From a virus, in the IMG/VR virus record IMGVR_UViG_3300020451_002162, positions 1-64,000 of that record: a stretch of DNA of 64,000 bases; one strand, given 5' to 3'. Made by a program: the position numbers and the translations under genes. This document shows, piece after piece, positions 1 to 7,491 of the stretch. The number at the start of each line of letters is the position of its first letter. Position 1 is the stretch's first letter. The notes beneath the pieces were generated by a model. That model worked only from the letters and a program-made list of their open reading frames with translations, searched no databases and was not told the DNA's origin.

Positions 1-128
1 AGCACTTCTTGGAACCTCAGAGGCCATAGATAATTAAATAAAACTAGTAAGTTTTCTCCGTCTAATTCTAATTTATCTATAGATTCTTGTGTGAGTTCTA
101 TGTTATTTGCTATTATGTAGTATTTCAT
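1..128 (-). CDS. Partial hypothetical protein, N-terminal fragment cut by window edge
   Basis: An open frame starts at an ATG on the minus strand (126-128) and runs off the left edge, giving about 42 residues beginning MKYYIIANNIEL and containing LLVLFNYLWPLRF. The start overlaps the end of the nucleotidyltransferase gene by a few bases, like the other junctions in this leftward block, which supports it being real. The fragment is too short to assign a family. A glycan-related role is suggested only by its neighbours. Confidence 0.5.
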   Translation of the reverse strand, partial: MKYYIIANNIELTQESIDKLELDGENLLVLFNYLWPLRFQEV

Positions 129-526
129 ATTGCTTTATTTTTCTTTATGATATCTGTAGTAGAATATCCAGGAATTTTAGGGAATAGCATAACATTTTTT
201 ACACATTCTGATCCTACAATTTGCTTATCTTTATAGTCATCTCCAACCACTATAGTTTGGACACTCAAAGACTTGATAAGCATTTTTAGTTCTGAGTCAG
301 AATCAAAAACAAAAACTTCATCTATCTCATTAATTTCTAAAAGCTTTTTATATCTATATGTTTGACCGTTAATAGGTCGATCAAAACCTTTTCTTTGTTT
401 TATTCTTGTATCTGCGTCTATACCTACTATAAGTTTATCTCCCAATGATTTAGCATATCTAAACAACTCTATGTGTCCTTGGTGAATAATATCAAAACAG
501 CCATTAGTCCATATTATTTTTTTCAT
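125..526 (-). CDS. HldE C-terminal-type sugar-phosphate nucleotidyltransferase
   Basis: A 133-residue cytidylyltransferase-like protein. It begins with TNGCFDIIHQGH (HxGH nucleotide-binding motif at residues 15-18), followed by KGFDRPIN, GDDYK and a C-terminal STTDIIKK. These blocks match in order the adenylyltransferase half of HldE (RfaE), which converts heptose 1-phosphate plus ATP to ADP-heptose. The ATG at 526 is preferred over an upstream in-frame GTG because a GGGA-type ribosome site lies upstream. It overlaps the end of the kinase gene, so the bifunctional HldE is split here into two coupled genes. Related enzymes use CTP (glycerol-3-phosphate cytidylyltransferase), so the nucleotide and sugar are not certain. 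Likely cytoplasmic. Confidence 0.85.
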   Translation of the reverse strand: MKKIIWTNGCFDIIHQGHIELFRYAKSLGDKLIVGIDADTRIKQRKGFDRPINGQTYRYKKLLEINEIDEVFVFDSDSELKMLIKSLSVQTIVVGDDYKDKQIVGSECVKNVMLFPKIPGYSTTDIIKKNKAI

Positions 527-1256
527 AAACACAAGTTCCCTTTTTTCTTATTACTTGGTTGCAGCATTTTTGAGCATATTCTATTGCTTCTGTAATAGGA
601 TTGCCGCAATCAATAGCGTAAGTAAAAGCTGTCGTGAAAACATCTCCTGCGCCAGAAACGTCAAAAGTCTGCAATACCTTAGGAGGAAGAAATTCTTGTT
701 CATTATATAAAACACCTTTGCTTCCTCTTGTTATAATTATTTTTTTAATGGTTTCTTTATCTACTATATCTGCATTATTGGAGAATTCTTGTTCATTCAG
801 TTTAATAAAGTTATAGCCTTCGATTATTTTTTTAGTTAATTTGCGTTTAGTATCTAAAACAGTTAGAGGCGCTGCTCTGCCTAACTTTTCTACATCTATA
901 TCCCAAAGAAAGCCTTTGCAGTAATCAGAAACTATAATACAAGAAAAGTCTAATTTAATCTCTGTGTTAACTCTATCTACAGAATCGTTAATATCACATC
1001 TCAATAGCAATTGATTTGTTTTGCTGTCTACATATCTAATTTTCCTAATTGTGCCAGGATTATTAGATATAAAATCTATCTTATTTTCCCAAAATATTTT
1101 AGCGTTTGCATGAGTGTTACCAGCCATTCCTAAACACTCTTTAAAACTTTCTACTTTTATTATTGGTACCGGGCCTTCTGGACATATTCTTTCACAAACA
1201 CCATAAATATATTTATCAATGCAAGAGTCTCCTATAACGGCATATCTTTTACTCAT
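504..1256 (-). CDS. PfkB-family sugar kinase, HldE N-terminal type
   Basis: A 250-residue ribokinase/PfkB-fold kinase. It opens with YAVIGDSCIDKYIYG and CPEGPVPI, as in the heptose-7-phosphate kinase half of HldE. It carries VSDYCKGF and VLDTKR, and ends with the anion-hole motif SGAGD (201-205), where Asp205 is the expected catalytic base. The family phosphorylates D-glycero-D-manno-heptose 7-phosphate at C1. The ATG at 1256 has a TGAGGAG ribosome site just upstream; an in-frame start 11 codons earlier lacks one. It is shorter than the usual kinase domain of about 310 residues. It overlaps the HAD gene upstream by 8 bases and the nucleotidyltransferase downstream by 23, consistent with translational coupling. 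Confidence 0.85.
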   Translation of the reverse strand: MSKRYAVIGDSCIDKYIYGVCERICPEGPVPIIKVESFKECLGMAGNTHANAKIFWENKIDFISNNPGTIRKIRYVDSKTNQLLLRCDINDSVDRVNTEIKLDFSCIIVSDYCKGFLWDIDVEKLGRAAPLTVLDTKRKLTKKIIEGYNFIKLNEQEFSNNADIVDKETIKKIIITRGSKGVLYNEQEFLPPKVLQTFDVSGAGDVFTTAFTYAIDCGNPITEAIEYAQKCCNQVIRKKGTCVYEKNNMD

Positions 1257-1545
1257 CAAAAAACTCCTCAGGATGTATAGTTTTATCATCTATAAAAATA
1301 TCATAAGAAGGTTTTCCGAATATAATCTTATGTCTTTTACACCCCCATTTGTCCAGCTGTTGGGTGGTGAGTGTCTCGTAATTTTTACCAGAAGCAGAAC
1401 CTCTAGCAGTCCAATATGTTATTGTATTTCCGGCTTCAAAAAGATTATTTATGTGTTGTATTCTTGTCTTAATAGGTTTACTGTTTATGTAATCCCCATT
1501 AATTGTAATACAGATAGTGTTGTCTATATCTACGTAGTAATTCAT
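1249..1545 (-). CDS. Small HAD-superfamily phosphatase
   Basis: A 98-residue minimal HAD phosphatase. It has motif I DIDNT (6-10, with Asp6 and Asp8 as nucleophile and acid), motif II Thr in WTARG (45-49), motif III Lys78 in FGKPSYD and acidic motif IV in FIDDK. Similar short HAD proteins occur in capsule and LPS loci. Its position directly before an HldE-like kinase suggests it may fill the role of GmhB, removing the C7 phosphate of heptose bisphosphate. It is much smaller than GmhB and lacks an obvious zinc loop, so this role is inference. Confidence 0.75.
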   Translation of the reverse strand: MNYYVDIDNTICITINGDYINSKPIKTRIQHINNLFEAGNTITYWTARGSASGKNYETLTTQQLDKWGCKRHKIIFGKPSYDIFIDDKTIHPEEFFDE

Positions 1546-1904
1546 TTGCTGTTTATAATCCTATATGAGTCGTCATCGTCATGATGAGTAGAAATTTCTA
1601 TAAAGTCACATGGATAATCTAGATTACTACTAAATCTATGAGCCACCCCAGCCTCTATTGTAAAAGACTGACCTTTCTTTAATATAATAGTATCAAAAAG
1701 TTCTGATTGCCAAAATTCTAATTCTAAGTTTTTAGAGTGTTGCAGTAAAAGTTCTCCATAAATAACATAAAATGTTTCTTTCTTATTTTTGTGATAATGA
1801 ACAGAACACCACTTATTACTTAAAACGTGTAAATGCTTTCCGCAATAGAGGTCGTTGTTCTCTATCCATAACTCGTAACCCCATTTTTTTAAAACTGTAC
1901 CCAT
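1542..1904 (-). CDS. Cupin-fold protein, mannose-6-phosphate isomerase type II-like
   Basis: A 120-residue single cupin domain. Probable metal ligands are His36 and His38 (VHYHKNKKETFYVIYG) with Glu43 in the first motif and His89 (AGVAHRF) in the second. The fold is typical of sugar isomerases and epimerases found beside nucleotide-sugar genes. It overlaps the HAD gene start by 4 bases. A second, distinct cupin lies at 4144-4491. The substrate cannot be told from sequence. Confidence 0.75.
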   Translation of the reverse strand: MGTVLKKWGYELWIENNDLYCGKHLHVLSNKWCSVHYHKNKKETFYVIYGELLLQHSKNLELEFWQSELFDTIILKKGQSFTIEAGVAHRFSSNLDYPCDFIEISTHHDDDDSYRIINSK

Positions 1905-1910
1905 AATACT

Positions 1911-3488
1911 TTATTCGCTTGTTATATAGGCTGTAATATGTTTACTATCTTTATTCAATCCCCAATAATCAAAACTATGCTTAAAGCCATGGGGATTATT
2001 ACATTTTATCTGTAATATATATTTATTTCTTAGGTAAACTGAAGCACCAACAGTAGATAACCAAGAATCTATACCTAGATACCCCAAAGAACTATTACAT
2101 ATTTCTAAAGATTCTACAACCGAGGTTTTATTTATTAAATTAAGTAGTAGTGGATGTTTAGGAACATCTCCGTAATGAGAACCTAATACAACACCATTTA
2201 GCTTTCTGCCCTCTAAAATACCAATAGTATTTCTCCAGTCTATTTCTGTAAAATTTCTTTGACGCCTATCATCATAAGAATATGGACATATCGCAATATG
2301 CTTCTTTAAAACTCCAGTATTAATATTATGAGGGTAGTTAAATTCTTGTTTTTCTTTAAACAGAAAAGTGTCTGTGTTGTATGTTTTTTTTATAAATAGT
2401 TTTTTTATTGAGCAATCTATAGCTGGATTAATGATCTGTTTTGTTCTTCTAGTGAAATCTTCTAATGAATAATACGCTTTGGAAGAAAACCTGGGGTCTT
2501 TATAGTCTTCTGATTCATTCCACAGTGTTTTAATATTATAAAATATATAATCATTGCTATAACGAATTAACTCAGCAATTTCTTTGTGTCTACTACATGC
2601 TAAGTATATTGTATTTAAATTGTTCTTAATAGAAATATCTAAAGAGCAGTCAACTACTCTTAAAAAATCTCCTATACCCCCGGTTATGAAAATATTATAT
2701 TTTTTTTGTGTAGAAATTTTTGTTGGTCGAACTGTAATCTCAGGTTTACTAATGTCTATAAAATCTTGATCGTCGTAAACAGAGCTAGTATATTCCCCGC
2801 AAATTTTATTAGGCGTTATTGTTTTTAAGAAAGGATTAGCCATCTGCCATTTTTTAGGAAATATAGCTATGTTGTTTTTATGTAGAAGTTCACACAAAGG
2901 TACGGTATAACCAACTTGTGCAATTACTAAATCAGAAATAAAAACTAAATCAAATAAGTCTGAAACAGAAGTCTGTCCCATTAAATCCATGTCACATCTT
3001 ATATCATGATAGTTACTTGTTCCAATCCCTACAAAATAATATTCTTTTTTAAATTCAGATATAAATTTGTTAATTATAGTTGGATCGCAATCAAGATTAT
3101 CTATTCCCTTTCTATTATGTCTAGGCTCTATATATCTAATAAGACATATTTTTTTATTATTCTTCTTATGTTCCAGTATCTTTTTAACAAGATTATGATT
3201 TTTTATTTTATGTTCTTTATAAAAATTAATATTATAAGCACAAGATGAGGTTATATCTTCTATGATTGTAGTTTCTGAGTTAGTCTTATCGGGTAAATAA
3301 CTAAATATTTGTGTCTCATCATCTGTTTTTTTTGAGAAAGGCAGCACCACGCATTTTAAACCCAAAAAAACTTCTGGATAATTACTGTAAACCGCTATAG
3401 GTTCTGTAACATTGTCTAAATAGGATTTTACAATTGGATATAAATATATAGAATCTCCTAATCCGCTTTCTCCTCTTATATAAAACAT
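1911..3488 (-). CDS. Tandem GT9-like (heptosyltransferase-type) glycosyltransferase
   Basis: A 525-residue protein. It opens with FYIRGESGLGDSIYLYPIVKS, the glycine-rich start seen in GT-B family 9 (heptosyltransferases). A second similar start, FITGGIGDFLRVVDC, appears near residue 270, so two GT-B-like units seem to be joined. The C-terminal part has CPYSYDDRRQRNF and ESLEICNSSLGYLGIDSWLSTV, resembling the donor-binding half of GT9 proteins. GT9 enzymes transfer heptose from ADP-heptose, which fits the HldE-like genes next to it. The exact donor is inferred. Confidence 0.65.
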   Translation of the reverse strand: MFYIRGESGLGDSIYLYPIVKSYLDNVTEPIAVYSNYPEVFLGLKCVVLPFSKKTDDETQIFSYLPDKTNSETTIIEDITSSCAYNINFYKEHKIKNHNLVKKILEHKKNNKKICLIRYIEPRHNRKGIDNLDCDPTIINKFISEFKKEYYFVGIGTSNYHDIRCDMDLMGQTSVSDLFDLVFISDLVIAQVGYTVPLCELLHKNNIAIFPKKWQMANPFLKTITPNKICGEYTSSVYDDQDFIDISKPEITVRPTKISTQKKYNIFITGGIGDFLRVVDCSLDISIKNNLNTIYLACSRHKEIAELIRYSNDYIFYNIKTLWNESEDYKDPRFSSKAYYSLEDFTRRTKQIINPAIDCSIKKLFIKKTYNTDTFLFKEKQEFNYPHNINTGVLKKHIAICPYSYDDRRQRNFTEIDWRNTIGILEGRKLNGVVLGSHYGDVPKHPLLLNLINKTSVVESLEICNSSLGYLGIDSWLSTVGASVYLRNKYILQIKCNNPHGFKHSFDYWGLNKDSKHITAYITSE

Positions 3489-3497
3489 ACAGATATA

Positions 3498-4151
3498 TTA
3501 ATCTCCATCTTTACGAAAAACAAAAGATGTGATACTTTCTCTTCCGCATACAGATTCTTGATCAGAAACTTCTATAATCGTATACTTCATTTGATCAAAA
3601 AAATTAATTAAACCGATACTAGTATAATAGTAATAATGCTCGTTCGGCCTGTAATGCTTGCTTTGTTTAACCTTAAGTATATTATCAAATATAGGAATAG
3701 ATACTATTACAATTTTAGTTTTAGGTATCTTATTGAGCAGTATGTCTGGATTCTTAATATGTTCTAAAACATCCCACATAGTAAAACCATCAATACCCTC
3801 CAAGTTGTCTAGATAAGGATCAACATATATATTTTTTTGTTTTAATATTTTAATAGCATATGGATTTATATCATAACCAAAGGCTTTGTTTTTATATTTT
3901 TTAATAAATTCACCAGAACCTATCCCTACATCTAGTACTGAATTACAATATTTACTAGTTATGGATGTTCTGAAATTATTTAACCTTTTTGATATATCGG
4001 TGTCTTCGTAACTAGTGTATTTACTAAAATAGTCTTGACCATAATCAACAGACGCAGACATATCTCTCTGATAAGCAACTGTAAGATCATTAAGTATATT
4101 TAAAGACCCAAATTCAAAGCTTGGTTTTATTCTAATAATAGAATCACTCAT
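3498..4151 (-). CDS. Class I SAM-dependent methyltransferase
   Basis: A 217-residue Rossmann methyltransferase. Motif I is VLDVGIGSGEF (about 72-82), followed by GYDINPYAI and the post-motif FTMWDVLEH (about 123-131). It resembles the class that methylates sugars or lipids. I place the start at 4151 (MSDSIIRI) because GAGG lies about 9 bases upstream; a longer in-frame start at 4184 lies within the upstream cupin gene. Its position among glycosyltransferases suggests a glycan-modifying role, but the acceptor is unknown. Confidence 0.75.
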   Translation of the reverse strand: MSDSIIRIKPSFEFGSLNILNDLTVAYQRDMSASVDYGQDYFSKYTSYEDTDISKRLNNFRTSITSKYCNSVLDVGIGSGEFIKKYKNKAFGYDINPYAIKILKQKNIYVDPYLDNLEGIDGFTMWDVLEHIKNPDILLNKIPKTKIVIVSIPIFDNILKVKQSKHYRPNEHYYYYTSIGLINFFDQMKYTIIEVSDQESVCGRESITSFVFRKDGD

Positions 4152-4491
4152 ATTCTCTACCTCTATCAATTCTAATAATATCATTATTATCTAACTCTAC
4201 AAAATATATTTCAAAAGCTATAGTATCCTCCAACGCAGAAAATCTGTGTTGTAGTCCGGGAGGTACTGAAGTGCTTTGTCCTTCAGTTATAATAGTTTCA
4301 TCAACTAAGTCGCAATCCTTTTGCCAAACTTCTATTTTAAGCTTTCCTTTTTCTACATAAAACATATTATGCTTATGTAGGTGATAGTGTTTAGAGCACA
4401 TATATCCCTTATTAGCATCTATACGATGTATAGAAACATTATTTTTATCAAAGATAGACTCTGTATTTCCCCAGATTTTTCCATGTATCAT
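4144..4491 (-). CDS. Cupin-fold protein (WxcM/ManC-C-like)
   Basis: A 115-residue single cupin with KHYHLHKHNMFYVEKGKL (His35, His37 and a following acidic or aromatic set) and a second-motif His82 in PPGLQHRF. The similarity is to the C-terminal isomerase domain of bifunctional mannose-1-phosphate guanylyltransferases and related sugar cupins. It is the first leftward gene after the divergent spacer shared with the subtilisin gene, so its promoter probably lies in 4492-4554. It overlaps the methyltransferase start by 8 bases. Confidence 0.7.
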   Translation of the reverse strand: MIHGKIWGNTESIFDKNNVSIHRIDANKGYMCSKHYHLHKHNMFYVEKGKLKIEVWQKDCDLVDETIITEGQSTSVPPGLQHRFSALEDTIAFEIYFVELDNNDIIRIDRGREYE

Positions 4492-4554
4492 ATTTATAGC
4501 CTTTAGTGTATAGTAATTATACTACTATTATTATGACCAAAGGAGTATAAACCA
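4492..4554. promoter_or_regulatory. Divergent spacer between cupin (-) and subtilisin (+) genes
   Basis: The only spacer separating oppositely oriented starts inside the left block. It holds GTATAGTAATTATAC, whose GTATA/TATAC arms form a short inverted repeat, and several TATAAT-like hexamers on both strands. An AAGGAG ribosome site lies before the subtilisin ATG. No good -35 hexamer is visible for either direction, so exact promoters cannot be fixed. Confidence 0.35.
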
Positions 4555-5478
4555 ATGTTTTTTAGTCGCAAAGATTCGTTTCTTTTTCCATATGTAAAAG
4601 AAGATATATACTCAAATTTTGCAGACCGTCAAGAGATTCCTTGGTCAATAGCACAATATAATATACCCCGTTTATGGGGCAAATATACTGGTAGAAATGT
4701 AGTAGTTGCCGTTATTGATAGCGGATGCGAACTAGATCATCCTGATTTAAGAGGAAACTATATAGAAGGATACAATACTATAGATAAAAACAAAGACCCA
4801 CTTGACGAAAATGGTCATGGAACCCATGTCGCTGGGACAGTAGCGGCTGTAAATAATAGTCAGGGCGTTGTAGGGGTCGCGCCTGATGCAAAAATCATGC
4901 CTATAAAAGTATTTGATCGTAGTGGATCAGGATCAACTGCTAATGTAGCGCGTGCTGTAGAATGGGCCGGTAAAAATGGCGCAGATATTATCTGTATGTC
5001 TTTAGGTTCTAAACATGGTAGTAGACATTTAGAAAAAGCAATTATGGGAGCTTTGAATAGAGGTGCTGTTTGTTTTTGTGCAGCAGGAAACTCTGGTGAA
5101 AAATCAGACATTCTTTATCCCGCTAAATTTGAATTGACAGTTAGCACAGGAGCCATAGATATAAATCAAAAAAGAACGCTATTTAGCTGTAGTGGCGAAG
5201 AGCTGGATTTTCTAGCGCCGGGAGCAGATATATTAAGTACAATGACAAGCGGTGGTTATGCTGTTATGAGTGGTACTAGTATGGCAAATCCATATGTAGT
5301 TGGCTGTGCTGCTTTGCTGTGTGAATGGGCAAAGAAACATAAAATTAAATTAGCAACGGCAAATGACTATATTGCTCATTTAAAGAAGTATACTACCTCT
5401 TTAAAAAATATAAAATATAGAAATGACAAATCTTATGAAGGTCACGGCATTTTAGATCCGAGAAAATTCAATTTTTAG
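4555..5478 (+). CDS. Subtilisin-like (S8) serine protease
   Basis: A 307-residue peptidase S8 domain with the complete triad: Asp55 (VAVIDSG), His88 (GHGTHVAG) and Ser242 (SGTSMANP). The oxyanion Asn179 is in CAAGNSG. There is no signal peptide and no long propeptide; about 45 residues precede the Asp motif. It therefore probably acts inside the cell or virion. An AAGGAG site precedes the ATG. It is the only rightward gene in a leftward block, and its end overlaps the convergent neighbour by 11 bases, which suggests independent acquisition and regulation. Possible roles are maturation of virion proteins or cleavage of host proteins. Confidence 0.93.
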   Translation: MFFSRKDSFLFPYVKEDIYSNFADRQEIPWSIAQYNIPRLWGKYTGRNVVVAVIDSGCELDHPDLRGNYIEGYNTIDKNKDPLDENGHGTHVAGTVAAVNNSQGVVGVAPDAKIMPIKVFDRSGSGSTANVARAVEWAGKNGADIICMSLGSKHGSRHLEKAIMGALNRGAVCFCAAGNSGEKSDILYPAKFELTVSTGAIDINQKRTLFSCSGEELDFLAPGADILSTMTSGGYAVMSGTSMANPYVVGCAALLCEWAKKHKIKLATANDYIAHLKKYTTSLKNIKYRNDKSYEGHGILDPRKFNF

Positions 5479-5782
5479 TCTTGTCTTTATCTCTATAATA
5501 AGAAAATAATTCTGTTTCTGTAGGATCAATGCCTAGCCACATTAATACTTGTATAGCTTGACTTCGCTCTTTTTGTATTTGTCTATACTCACTACCATTA
5601 GTATCATAAGTACTAGTATAGATAGGGTACGGCTGATACTGTACGCGATTATAAGTAGTCAGACGACCTCCGTTGTTAGCGAAGTTCATAAATCTACTCA
5701 TACTTTCGCCAACCATTTGCTGTGCAGAAACAGTAGTACAAAAAAAGGATAAGGTAATCGTTAATAAAATTTTTCTAAACAT
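5468..5782 (-). CDS. Small exported protein of unknown function
   Basis: A 104-residue protein with a clear signal peptide: a basic start MFRK, a hydrophobic core ILLTITLSFF and a probable cleavage after VSA, giving a mature protein starting QQMVG. The mature part is Tyr- and Gln-rich (YQPYPIYTSTYD) and has no known motif. I start it at 5782, where the signal peptide begins; a start nine codons earlier would disrupt it. It converges with and overlaps the subtilisin gene end. A substrate or inhibitor relation to the protease is possible but unsupported. Confidence 0.65.
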   Translation of the reverse strand: MFRKILLTITLSFFCTTVSAQQMVGESMSRFMNFANNGGRLTTYNRVQYQPYPIYTSTYDTNGSEYRQIQKERSQAIQVLMWLGIDPTETELFSYYRDKDKTKN

Positions 5783-5849
5783 AACCAATCTTTCTGTTAA
5801 AGTATACAACTATATATAGTAGTTTGACATGATATGTTGCACAAGGTGA

Positions 5850-6800
5850 CTATGCTTGAAATTCATTCTTAAAAAGCTTGTAAAAACATTCTGTCTTTTC
5901 ATCTATGTCGTAGTAACAAGGATCTCCTTTTATGTCATGCCACCACTGGTAAAAATAAAACTTATTATATAAATTTAGATTTTTTAAAGCAACACATGAA
6001 AGCAATTCTTCCTCTAGTGTTATAACATTATTATCTAAACATAGTCTCAATCCTTCGTCAAAATCTTTTTGTACATCACAGATTATATCAGCGGAACCTC
6101 CAAATAAACCTCCTACTATATAGTCTATATCTCTATATCCAGGAGCTATTAACTGTTTTATTTGTGTCCTTATCGGCATCTCTTGTTTTATTATAGTTAA
6201 AAAATTATCTTTATATTTTGAAAAGTAATTACCCATACTTGGATTGAATATGCTGGATTTATTTTCTGGGTAATAAAGTTCTGGTTTTGTTTCTTGTTTA
6301 CTAAATTTTTCTCTTCCTCCAAATGTTTCTGGAAAAATACCATGATGAAATAATCCTGCATCTATCCAGAAAAAGTTGTTAGAATTATATGGATTACTGT
6401 TTGCTATATCTTTTAACCAGTATATTTTTGATAAACATAAGGTGTGATTTCTATCATTATTAGTATAAGCAACACCACTTTTTAATTGATCATTAACAAA
6501 CAGCCCAGATTTTCTTTTAATGTCTAATATTTTAGAATTATATTTAAAGTCAACTAAATCCTGCATAATTATTTGGTAGTCATCAGGAGAGCGATGCTTC
6601 TCCACAAATTTTCTTAAAGGCTCTTCCATTTTACTGTGAGTATATATAACAATAGGAAGATCTAGCTTTAATATATTTAAAAACGGAGGAGAATAGAAAT
6701 CGAATGACCATCCTCTACCTCCTATAATTTCATTGTATTTATGATAATATAGAGCTGTTACTAATGTGGCTTTGTTATCTGTTGTTTTTGCAGTATCCAT
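5850..6800 (-). CDS. HtrL/YibB-family putative glycosyltransferase
   Basis: A 316-residue protein. It starts ATLVTALYYHKYNEIIGGRGW and contains LPIVIYTHS, CLSKIYWLKDI and the family signature FFWIDAGLFHHGIFP (about residue 145), followed by GGLFGGSADII. These mark the HtrL/YibB family found in LPS loci, a GT-A-like group. It overlaps the upstream GT25 gene by 26 bases, so the two are probably co-translated. The same signature recurs in the N-terminal part of the 8734-10362 gene. Donor and acceptor sugars are unknown. Confidence 0.75.
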   Translation of the reverse strand: MDTAKTTDNKATLVTALYYHKYNEIIGGRGWSFDFYSPPFLNILKLDLPIVIYTHSKMEEPLRKFVEKHRSPDDYQIIMQDLVDFKYNSKILDIKRKSGLFVNDQLKSGVAYTNNDRNHTLCLSKIYWLKDIANSNPYNSNNFFWIDAGLFHHGIFPETFGGREKFSKQETKPELYYPENKSSIFNPSMGNYFSKYKDNFLTIIKQEMPIRTQIKQLIAPGYRDIDYIVGGLFGGSADIICDVQKDFDEGLRLCLDNNVITLEEELLSCVALKNLNLYNKFYFYQWWHDIKGDPCYYDIDEKTECFYKLFKNEFQA

Positions 6801-7491
6801 AGTTCATTAATTTAGGAGATAGGTTTTTATTAGCATAAAGTCGCCAGTTATAAGCCATTAAATAATGATTGTTTATAACTTGTCCATGATTTACTGTGGA
6901 TTTATCAGCTATTTGCGTAACAATAGGGAGGTTACCACAAAAACAATTAAAGTTAGGATATATATAATCACTAAAAAATCTATCTATTGGATGCATCCAT
7001 CCATCATTATTCCATTTATCGAATACCAGTGGCCATTTTAAAATTTCAGCAAGAATAGACTTTTTGTATATCATTGCGCTAGTACCATATATTCCAGTAT
7101 GCTTTTCTAGTTTGGGTGGCAAATTTTTTAAATCAATTAAACAATCATCTCTGTCCATGTCTAATGGTCTATGTAAACTAGGAGCTAGATGAAACATATC
7201 CCATTCTACATTATCTAAAGCTTTTAAGCAATCATTCATGTGCTGTTTAGCGTGAGGCATGAAAAATATGTCGTCTTCACAGACCATCAAATAGTCAAGA
7301 TTTTTTTCAATACCCAGTAAAGCTACTGCCATGTGACTTTTAGCACAACCAATATAACTACCGGTATTAATACCAGGAAATCTTATATAGTCCCATTGTA
7401 TGTATTCAAATTCTTTTACTATATGCTGCCATCTATCGGGTCTATTGTCTAGATTTATAATAAATTTATTAATATCGTGAATATCGGGCAT
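6775..7491 (-). CDS. GT25-family glycosyltransferase
   Basis: A 238-residue protein beginning with FIINLDNRPDRW (about 10-21), followed by IGCAKSHMAVAL and YLMVCEDDIFF (acidic metal-binding motif near 72-74). These are the diagnostic blocks of family 25 (LPS beta-galactosyltransferase type). The start ATG overlaps the stop of the upstream gene (TAATG). It probably adds a hexose to the phage-specified glycan; the specificity cannot be read. Confidence 0.85.
   Translation of the reverse strand: MPDIHDINKFIINLDNRPDRWQHIVKEFEYIQWDYIRFPGINTGSYIGCAKSHMAVALLGIEKNLDYLMVCEDDIFFMPHAKQHMNDCLKALDNVEWDMFHLAPSLHRPLDMDRDDCLIDLKNLPPKLEKHTGIYGTSAMIYKKSILAEILKWPLVFDKWNNDGWMHPIDRFFSDYIYPNFNCFCGNLPIVTQIADKSTVNHGQVINNHYLMAYNWRLYANKNLSPKLMNYGYCKNNR

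Noticed and set aside
5823-5845. Perfect TTGACA hexamer on the plus strand at 5823-5828
   Set aside because: No convincing -10 lies 16-18 bases downstream, and it would drive transcription antisense to leftward glycan genes; the short gap 5783-5849 is AT-rich enough for a chance match.
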